Shown in pieces: positions 1 through 5,255 of a stretch of 6,546 bases of DNA (positions within the stretch are counted from its first letter, which is position 1; every line of letters begins with the position of its first letter). Position numbers and translations under genes: made by a program. The notes beneath the pieces were generated by a model. The model worked only from the letters and a program-made list of their open reading frames with translations, ran no database searches and had not been told where the DNA came from. Source of the DNA: an uncultured bacterium (lineage in GTDB: Bacteria; Bacteroidota; Bacteroidia; Bacteroidales; Marinifilaceae); the NCBI GenBank assembly GCA_905215395.1, contig CAJMQA010000195.1, forward strand, positions 1-6,546. Direction: 5' to 3'.

Positions 1-1
1 G

Positions 2-727
2 GATTATATTGAAACCATTGTAAATGCCCAGGGAGAGCGGAAATATACGACGGATTTGGGATATCTGGATAATCTGACAGCAGATGCTTTTTTGGTAAAT
101 GAATATACCTCTGGCAATCTTTACCAGACACATATCGGAGTTGAAGTGAGGGGGAATATCAATGTACGTGAAGGAGCTTTGATTCCCTCGGAAGGGAAGA
201 ATATCCCCCTGGAGAACAAAGGTTATTATTGGTGTGAGAGGAAACCTGTACAAGGTGATTTTATCCATTTTGACGGGACTGAAAGGGAGGTCAGGTTTTA
301 TCTCCGGATAGGAAAAGATACGCATTTGAAATTGCAGGATTCCATTTATGCAGAAAATTTACCTCAGCGTACGCCGGCTGAAATGGACTTGCAGGCCAGC
401 CGCCGGAGTTCCGGAAGTTTGGCAGTGAACTGGAAACCCTATAGTGAGAAAGGTATCTGTTATCGGGTAGAGGTTTTACCTCAGGATATGAATGTGGAAC
501 AATCTTTTTTTGTGAGTGTGATTCAGCCTGAGGGGCGTTCCGAACTGGATATTAAGACAACTACTACTGGTGAATTTAATAAACTTGGGGAATTGGTGCC
601 CGGAAAAACTTATGTTGTACGATTGACCGCTATTCTTTATGAGCCGGGTATAGATAGGGTCAATGATGCATATAGCTATGCTAATATTCAGGCTGTGACT
701 TATTTTACGAGGACGTTTGTCTGGTGA
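2..727 (+). CDS. 3' part of an unrecognised protein with a fibronectin type III-like C-terminal region (5' end outside window)
   Basis: The frame is open from base 2 and ends at TGA 725-727, giving 241 residues of a longer protein. A TTG at 56 is not needed as a start, because 18 sense codons precede it in frame without a stop. I do not recognise the family. Residues about 105-235 look like one beta-sandwich of fibronectin type III character: a Pro-rich entry (RTPAEMDL), a strand ending in VNW, a YRVEV strand, then the LVPGKTYVVRLTAIL strand, which resembles the conserved Tyr-containing F strand of such domains. The first 100 residues also look beta-rich and hydrophilic, with no membrane segment. 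Such architecture is common in Bacteroidota cell-surface or periplasmic proteins, so an envelope location is inferred; any signal peptide would lie outside the window. The gene converges on the hydrolase gene and overlaps its 3' end by 23 bp. That it is a coding region is fairly sure; its function is unknown. Confidence 0.7.
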   Translation, partial: DYIETIVNAQGERKYTTDLGYLDNLTADAFLVNEYTSGNLYQTHIGVEVRGNINVREGALIPSEGKNIPLENKGYYWCERKPVQGDFIHFDGTEREVRFYLRIGKDTHLKLQDSIYAENLPQRTPAEMDLQASRRSSGSLAVNWKPYSEKGICYRVEVLPQDMNVEQSFFVSVIQPEGRSELDIKTTTTGEFNKLGELVPGKTYVVRLTAILYEPGIDRVNDAYSYANIQAVTYFTRTFVW

Positions 728-1529
728 GTGGAAGAAAGAAATTTGTCAGGATTTCAGCCAGCTTTTCAGGTTGATCGGTATGGATGCGGTGGGTAGCCCC
801 GGGGATGGTTTGCAGGCTGGCTGCCGGAAAATACCGGTGGATTTCGGGCAGGGAAGCCGGGGGAATGTAATTTGAGAGTCCTCCTTTTACAAATAAGATT
901 TCCTGTTGATATAGGACCGGAGAGTTTATATGCCAGCCGCACAAGTCCGGTAAATACTCCCTCAGGACAGATGCATTTACTTTCCATTCATAGCCGGAAC
1001 TGCTTTTTCTTATATTTTTCAGAAAGAGCTGTACGATTTGTTCCTCCGGAAAACTGTTCCGGATAAGGGTGGCTATGTCGTTGTATTTCCTGTAACTGTC
1101 CAGAGGATGGGAGGTCATAAAATCTGCTATTTCCCGGTGTATATTTTCTGCCGGGCCAGGATAGGGACAGGCGTCTATAATGGCTGCTTTTTCTGCTATA
1201 TCCGGATGTTGCAGCAATAATGTCATCAATGTCTTTCCTCCCATGGAATGTCCGGCTAAAAATGGTTTTCCCGGCAGGTGCAGTTGCCGGATAAACTCGC
1301 AGGCATCTTTGCTCAGATATTCGTAGTCATGTCCGGAAAGATGCGGAGACAAACCATGATTCCGGCAGTCTGGCAGAATGACGTGGAAATAAGAGGAGAG
1401 ACGTTTTGCAACGGGTAACCAATTCTCAGAAGCTCCCCACAAGCCATGAAAGATAATCAGGGGCGGGGATTCAGGATTCCCCTTCTCCCTGTAGAAAAGC
1501 TTAGTTGTAAAACCATTTATTTTTTTCAT
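705..1529 (-). CDS. Alpha/beta hydrolase, YbfF/ABHD11-like esterase
   Basis: A 274-residue single-domain alpha/beta hydrolase, probably cytoplasmic (no signal peptide or membrane segment). Visible landmarks are the oxyanion-hole loop FHGLWGASENW (residues 27-37), the DCRNHGLSP turn (54-62), the nucleophile elbow GHSMGGK with Ser95, and the late histidine in PGATHRIH (His247). In the YbfF family the catalytic acid sits early, after the strand that follows the nucleophile helix; Asp119 in AIIDACPY fits that place, which gives a putative triad Ser95-Asp119-His247. The family contains esterases and thioesterases of short acyl substrates; the substrate here cannot be read from sequence. I chose ATG 1527-1529 (MKKINGF). 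The longer frame beginning at 1571 would start inside a transcription terminator and adds 14 residues unlike the family N-terminus. It lies just downstream of the frd operon terminator with no room for a separate promoter after it, so expression probably depends on read-through. Its stop at 705-707 lies within the convergent plus-strand gene. Confidence 0.88.
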   Translation of the reverse strand: MKKINGFTTKLFYREKGNPESPPLIIFHGLWGASENWLPVAKRLSSYFHVILPDCRNHGLSPHLSGHDYEYLSKDACEFIRQLHLPGKPFLAGHSMGGKTLMTLLLQHPDIAEKAAIIDACPYPGPAENIHREIADFMTSHPLDSYRKYNDIATLIRNSFPEEQIVQLFLKNIRKSSSGYEWKVNASVLREYLPDLCGWHINSPVLYQQEILFVKGGLSNYIPPASLPEIHRYFPAASLQTIPGATHRIHTDQPEKLAEILTNFFLPLTRQTSS

Positions 1530-1543
1530 TTTCCGGTTCTGAT

Positions 1544-1577
1544 AAAAAAATGCCACCCCTAAAGGTAGCATTTTTTA
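1544..1577 (-). terminator. Intrinsic terminator at the end of the frd operon (possibly bidirectional)
   Basis: An imperfect stem pairs 1550-1557 with 1564-1571: seven pairs and one C/A mismatch around a 6-nt loop. It is flanked by seven A on the left and six T on the right, so it could act in either direction. On the minus strand it begins about 25 bases after the frdB stop, as expected for the operon terminator. The hydrolase ATG (1529) comes only 14 bases after the U tract, so it may work as a partial terminator that reduces hydrolase expression. Confidence 0.75.
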
Positions 1578-1602
1578 TTTCAATATTCAGCTTTCGCTCA
1601 GC

Positions 1603-2364
1603 CTAGTCTTTGAGTTTTGCTTTCAGGAATTCGCGGTTCAGACGGGCGATGTGAGCGATAGAAATACTTTTCGGGCATTCCATTTCACAAGCTCCTGTAT
1701 TGGTACAGTTACCGAATCCGAGTTCATCCATTTTAGCGACCATGGCTTTTGCGCGGCGTGCAGCTTCGATTTTACCCTGAGGTAACAGGGCCAGCTGGGA
1801 TACTTTTGCTGCCACAAAAAGCATGGCTGAAGAGTTTTTACAGGTAGCTGCACAAGCACCGCATCCGATGCATGCAGCCGCATCCATAGCCTCTTCTGCT
1901 TTGTCATTGGCAATTGGAATTGCATTCGCATCGGGTACACCTCCGGTATTTACAGATACATAACCTCCTGCCTGCAGGATTTTATCGTAGGCTTTCCGGT
2001 CGACGATCAGGTCTTTGATTACCGGGAAAGCTCCGCAACGCCACGGTTCAATGGTGATGGTTGCCCCTTCTTCGAAACGGCGCATATGCAACTGGCAAGT
2101 GGTTACATCATCGTCTGGTCCGTGTGCACGGCCGTCGATAAATAAGCTGCATGTTCCGCAGATACCTTCACGGCAATCGTGGTCGAATGCTACCGGTTCT
2201 TCATTCTTTGCTACCAGGTCTTCATTCAGGATATCGAGCATTTCGAGGAAAGAAGTGCCGGTAGAAATATTGTGTATTTTATATGTTTTAAACTCGCCTT
2301 TGGATTTAGCGTCTTTCTGCCGCCAGATCTTCAGTGTCAGTTCTTTTAATATTTTGTCTGCCAT
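1603..2364 (-). CDS. frdB: Fumarate reductase/succinate dehydrogenase iron-sulfur subunit (FrdB/SdhB)
   Basis: This 253-residue subunit carries electrons between the haem/quinone sites of the membrane anchor and the FAD of FrdA, on the cytoplasmic side of the membrane. The N-terminal plant-ferredoxin-like domain (about 1-115) holds the [2Fe-2S] ligands Cys64, Cys69, Cys72 and Cys90. The C-terminal helical domain holds the other two clusters. By analogy with Wolinella FrdB, the [4Fe-4S] cluster uses Cys165, Cys168, Cys171 and Cys230, and the [3Fe-4S] cluster uses Cys175, Cys220 and Cys226. The gap of 17 residues between Cys72 and Cys90 is wider than the 11 of Wolinella and E. coli-type subunits; together with the HGPDDD segment it marks the variant I associate with Bacteroidota and Actinobacteria. 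Cys175 is followed by Lys where many homologues have Pro. The length is normal and all ten expected ligands plus Cys220 are present. It is the last gene of the operon, 24 bases after frdA, with the terminator downstream. Confidence 0.97.
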   Translation of the reverse strand: MADKILKELTLKIWRQKDAKSKGEFKTYKIHNISTGTSFLEMLDILNEDLVAKNEEPVAFDHDCREGICGTCSLFIDGRAHGPDDDVTTCQLHMRRFEEGATITIEPWRCGAFPVIKDLIVDRKAYDKILQAGGYVSVNTGGVPDANAIPIANDKAEEAMDAAACIGCGACAATCKNSSAMLFVAAKVSQLALLPQGKIEAARRAKAMVAKMDELGFGNCTNTGACEMECPKSISIAHIARLNREFLKAKLKD

Positions 2365-2388
2365 AACTATATCGATTTTAAATGGTCA

Positions 2389-4329
2389 TTATTTGTAAGA
2401 ACGTTGAGTAAGTTGAATGTTTTCGAACACTAATTCTTCTTTATGGAGTTGGGGAGCTTTATTTTCTCCTTCATATTGCCATACTGAAACATATTTGAAA
2501 TGTTCGTCATCCCGTTTTGCTTCTCCTTCCGGGGTAACAGATTCCAGACGGAGGTGGCCACCGCAGGATTCATTCCGGTCGAGGGCATCGTGAGCCATCA
2601 GGTCGGCCAGTTCGATGAAGTCGGCAACCCGGGCAGCTTTTTCCAGCTCATTGTTCATCGCGGTAAATTCACCGGTAATCCGCAGGTCTTTATAGAATTC
2701 CTGTTTCAGGTCGGCTATCAGTTCGATGGCTTTTTTCAGGCCGGCTGCTTCACGGGCCATTCCGATATATTCCCACATAATGTGTCCCAGTTCTTTATGG
2801 AAATGATCCGGGGATTTTGTTCCTTTAATATCGTAGAGTTGACGCAGACGGTCGGTGACATGCTTTTCAGCTTCGTCGAATTCTTTGGTATTGGTATTGA
2901 TTTTCGGGGTTTGGATATCATGTGCCAGATAGTCGCCGATGGTATAAGGCAGAATAAAATATCCGTCAGCTAATCCCTGCATCAATGCGGAAGCTCCCAG
3001 ACGGTTGGCTCCGTGATCAGAGAAGTTACATTCGCCGATAGCATATAGACCGGGAATGGTCGTCATCAGGTTGTAATCTACCCAGAGCCCTCCCATGGAA
3101 TAGTGGATAGCCGGATAGATCATCATCGGATTGTTATAAGGATCAACGGCAGTGATCTTTTCGTACATCTGGAACAGATTACCATAACGTTTTTCGATGG
3201 TGTCGTGTCCCAGTTGCTGGATGGCATATTTGAAATCCAGGAATACCGCCTTGCCTGTATTGTTTACACCGAAACCTGCGTCACATCTTTCTTTAGCCGC
3301 ACGGGAAGCCACATCACGGGGAACCAGATTTCCGAATGCCGGATAACGGCGTTCCAGATAAAAGTCACGGTCTTCGTCAGGTATATCATTCGGATTTTTA
3401 GTTCCGGCCTGTAAAGCTTTGGCATCTTCGATTTTTTTCGGAACCCATACACGGCCGTCGTTACGCAGGGATTCTGACATCAGTGTCAACTTACTTTGCT
3501 GATCTCCGTGAACCGGAATACAGGTCGGGTGAATTTGTACGAAACAGGGATTTCCGAAGAAAGCACCGCGTTTGTAAGCCTGCCATGCTGCACTTCCGTT
3601 ACATCCCATCGCATTGGTGGAAAGGAAGAAAACATTACCGTAACCTCCGGTGGCCAATACAACAGCATGGGCTCCGAAACGTTCGATTTTTCCGGTAACC
3701 AGGTCACGGGCAATCACTCCGCGTGCTTTACCATCGACGATGACGATGTCGAGAACTTCGTGACGGTTGTACATTTTTACTTTACCCATTTCAATCTGAC
3801 GGTTCATAGCACCGTAACATCCGAGCAACAGCTGCTGTCCCGTTTGACCGCGGGCATAGAACGTACGGCTAACCAGAGCACCCCCGAAAGAACGGTTGGC
3901 CAGCAGACCGCCATATTCACGGGCAAAAGGAACTCCCTGAGCCACACACTGGTCGATAATGGAGTTGCTTACCTCTGCCAGACGGTATACATTGGCTTCG
4001 CGGGCACGATAGTCACCCCCTTTAATGGTTTCGTAGAACAAACGGAATACAGAGTCGTTATCGTTGGGATAGTTCTTGGCTGCATTGATACCACCCTGTG
4101 CTGCAATGGAATGGGCACGACGGGGAGAATCCTGATAACAGAAAGCGGTTACGTTGTATCCCAGTTCAGCCAGACTGGCTGCAGCAGAACCTCCGGCCAA
4201 ACCTGTTCCTACAATGATAACATCCAGTTTCTTTTTATTAGCCGGGCTAACCACATTGATGTGGGCTTTGTGGTTTGACCACTTGTCTTTCAACGGTCCG
4301 GCAGGTATTTTAGCATCTAATACTGACAT
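2389..4329 (-). CDS. frdA: Fumarate reductase/succinate dehydrogenase flavoprotein subunit (FrdA/SdhA)
   Basis: The catalytic subunit interconverts fumarate and succinate (EC 1.3.5.1 group); in an anaerobic Bacteroidales the reduction of fumarate as terminal electron acceptor is the likely direction. It has 646 residues, full length for the type-B family. The N-terminal dinucleotide-binding motif is GTGLAGG (41-47). His73 in RAHSIAAQGG is the expected covalent attachment site for FAD. Substrate-site residues recognisable by family motif are His267 (HPT), Arg338 in VPRDVASRA (the presumed proton-shuttle arginine), His409 in IHYSMGG and Arg443 in GANRLGASAL; Glu433 in AIGEC lies in the second FAD-contacting motif. 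The C-terminal helical domain (about 480-620) is present and includes RNESCGGH. The start at 4327-4329 is the upstream ATG, giving the roughly 35-residue extension before the FAD motif. It lies 44 bases after frdC and 24 before frdB, with no visible promoter in either gap, so the three genes are probably cotranscribed. Confidence 0.98.
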   Translation of the reverse strand: MSVLDAKIPAGPLKDKWSNHKAHINVVSPANKKKLDVIIVGTGLAGGSAAASLAELGYNVTAFCYQDSPRRAHSIAAQGGINAAKNYPNDNDSVFRLFYETIKGGDYRAREANVYRLAEVSNSIIDQCVAQGVPFAREYGGLLANRSFGGALVSRTFYARGQTGQQLLLGCYGAMNRQIEMGKVKMYNRHEVLDIVIVDGKARGVIARDLVTGKIERFGAHAVVLATGGYGNVFFLSTNAMGCNGSAAWQAYKRGAFFGNPCFVQIHPTCIPVHGDQQSKLTLMSESLRNDGRVWVPKKIEDAKALQAGTKNPNDIPDEDRDFYLERRYPAFGNLVPRDVASRAAKERCDAGFGVNNTGKAVFLDFKYAIQQLGHDTIEKRYGNLFQMYEKITAVDPYNNPMMIYPAIHYSMGGLWVDYNLMTTIPGLYAIGECNFSDHGANRLGASALMQGLADGYFILPYTIGDYLAHDIQTPKINTNTKEFDEAEKHVTDRLRQLYDIKGTKSPDHFHKELGHIMWEYIGMAREAAGLKKAIELIADLKQEFYKDLRITGEFTAMNNELEKAARVADFIELADLMAHDALDRNESCGGHLRLESVTPEGEAKRDDEHFKYVSVWQYEGENKAPQLHKEELVFENIQLTQRSYK

Positions 4330-4373
4330 AATGAATTGATTTTAAATTTTATAATCTACAATTTACAATGGGC

Positions 4374-5066
4374 TTAGTTTCCCAGTCCGGCAATAAAATA
4401 TAACGGAATGATGCTGAAACCAACAGCGAAAACTACAGCAAAGAAATAAGCCACACATTCCAGCCGTTTTCTCCAAATATCGTTTGAGAAACCGATACTT
4501 TGGAATGCGGACCAGAATCCGTGAGTGATGTGCAGGCCTACAAAGATCGCTCCTAAAATGTAGATCAAACAATAAACAACGCTTGATTTGAACAAACTGG
4601 CTACCAGTGTATAGGTGTCTTCCATCTCAACACCACCAACCATAATGGCTGACAGCGGAGTTCCCAGAGACGGGAATTTAATGTTCCACCAGAAATTGTA
4701 AAGGTGAATCACCAGAAAGATCAGCACCATTGCACCTAAAATGTACATGTTGCGGGATGCCCACGTGGCATTCTGACTTTGGTTTCTCTTGTCGTATTTC
4801 ACCGGACGGGCTTTCTGGTTCTGAAGGGTCAGAACGGATGCCCAGATGATGTGAATGATAAAGCCTAAGGCCAGGATGGGTTCAACAATTTTGATAATCG
4901 GGTTGGTGGCCATGAAATGAGCCCCTTGGTTGAATAAAGCCCCGCTGTTATCAAAAATCAACAGTAAGTTCAGCGCCAGATGGACGCAGAGAAATGAGAT
5001 CAGAAAAAGTCCGGATAAACTCATAATGACTTTTTTTCCAATCGAAGAAGTCAAAAAATTACTCAT
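4374..5066 (-). CDS. frdC: Fumarate reductase/succinate dehydrogenase cytochrome b subunit (FrdC/SdhC, type B)
   Basis: The 230-residue membrane anchor of the complex, with five hydrophobic segments at roughly 13-36, 58-80, 104-125, 158-180 and 204-226. Type-B anchors are a single protein carrying two haems b and exchanging electrons with menaquinone. Histidines placed for axial haem ligation are His29 (CVHLALN), His72 (IIHIIW), His121 (VIHLYNFW) and His179 or His182 (GLHITHGFW). The basic, polar loop 82-103 (ARPVKYDKRNQ) is probably cytoplasmic. The spacing between the third and fourth histidines is about 58-61 residues, wider than the near 40 of the Wolinella and Bacillus proteins; the extra length falls in the loop around 132-152. 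It is the first gene of the operon. ATG 5064-5066 precedes MSNFLTSSIGKK, the usual family N-terminus, and the leader upstream is AT-rich without a clear Shine-Dalgarno sequence, as is common in Bacteroidota. Confidence 0.95.
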   Translation of the reverse strand: MSNFLTSSIGKKVIMSLSGLFLISFLCVHLALNLLLIFDNSGALFNQGAHFMATNPIIKIVEPILALGFIIHIIWASVLTLQNQKARPVKYDKRNQSQNATWASRNMYILGAMVLIFLVIHLYNFWWNIKFPSLGTPLSAIMVGGVEMEDTYTLVASLFKSSVVYCLIYILGAIFVGLHITHGFWSAFQSIGFSNDIWRKRLECVAYFFAVVFAVGFSIIPLYFIAGLGN

Positions 5067-5200
5067 AATTTGTTCTATTTATTAATAACTGGTTTATATT
5101 TTATATCGTTGTCTTTTTTCCGAATATATTTTTTTCTTTTGTCCTTGCGGAACTCTGCAAAAGTATCCTTTTTCCTTGAATTTTATACTATTTTGGTATA

Positions 5201-5215
5201 TTAGAATGATTCTAA
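5201..5215. promoter_or_regulatory. Perfect 7-1-7 palindrome, candidate Fur/PerR-family operator
   Basis: TTAGAATGATTCTAA is two exact 7-base inverted arms around a single central base. It differs from the classical PerR-box consensus TTATAATNATTATAA only at the symmetric positions 4 and 12, and a 7-1-7 layout is characteristic of Fur-superfamily dimers. It lies 135-149 bases upstream of the frdC start and 41 bases after the stop of the upstream gene. A one-base centre makes it a poor RNA hairpin, which favours a DNA-binding site over a terminator. In such AT-rich DNA chance is a real alternative, and the regulator is not identified. Confidence 0.4.
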
Positions 5216-5226
5216 ATTCAGAATTT
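5214..5226. repeat. Second short palindrome adjoining the 7-1-7 site
   Basis: AAATTC-A-GAATTT is a perfect 6-1-6 inverted repeat that shares two bases with the preceding palindrome. The two share ATTC/GAAT half-site cores, so they could be a tandem operator, or simply a consequence of low complexity. Its position 30-42 bases after the stop of the minus-strand hydrolase gene also allows a weak 3' structure, although no GC-rich stem supports that. Confidence 0.3.
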
Positions 5227-5255
5227 TTTCCGTAATGTAAGTAGATCAAATGCAG

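Larger units (their letters stand above)
5067..5255 (-). promoter_or_regulatory. Presumed promoter and leader region of the frdCAB operon
   Basis: This 189-base AT-rich gap is the longest gene-free stretch and must contain the operon promoter unless the genes are read from the upstream hydrolase gene. On the minus strand TATATTCG (5121-5128) matches the Bacteroidota -7 consensus TAnnTTTG except for one base, but no TTTG lies at the proper -33 distance, so this is only a weak candidate. No ATG-initiated small frame is present on the minus strand, and I see no riboswitch-like structure or GC-rich terminator for the upstream gene. Two palindromes at 5201-5226 are listed separately. An additional loose inverted repeat pairs TGAATTT (5177-5183) with AAATTCA (5214-5220). 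Confidence 0.45.

Noticed and set aside
56..58. TTG at 56 as the start of the left-edge gene
   Set aside because: The frame is open with sensible codons from base 2, and nothing like a ribosome binding site or signal peptide is found at 56.
1527..1571. Hydrolase start at ATG 1569-1571
   Set aside because: It would place the start codon inside the frd terminator stem and add a 14-residue segment unlike the family N-terminus. ATG 1527-1529 gives the expected MKK start.
3496..4278. A 260-codon open frame on the plus strand inside frdA
   Set aside because: It lies antisense to a fully conserved catalytic subunit. Long antisense frames arise from codon bias of such genes, and its translation shows no recognisable domain or membrane pattern.
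4330..4373. Separate promoter for frdA in the 44-base gap after frdC
   Set aside because: The gap is AT-rich but contains no TAnnTTTG-like element with a TTTG at the right distance, so cotranscription is the simpler reading.
5145..5160. Small inverted repeat TTGCGGAACTCTGCAA in the frdC leader as a regulatory hairpin
   Set aside because: In the transcribed (minus) orientation the stem has an A/C mismatch and only four outer pairs, too weak to claim a structure.
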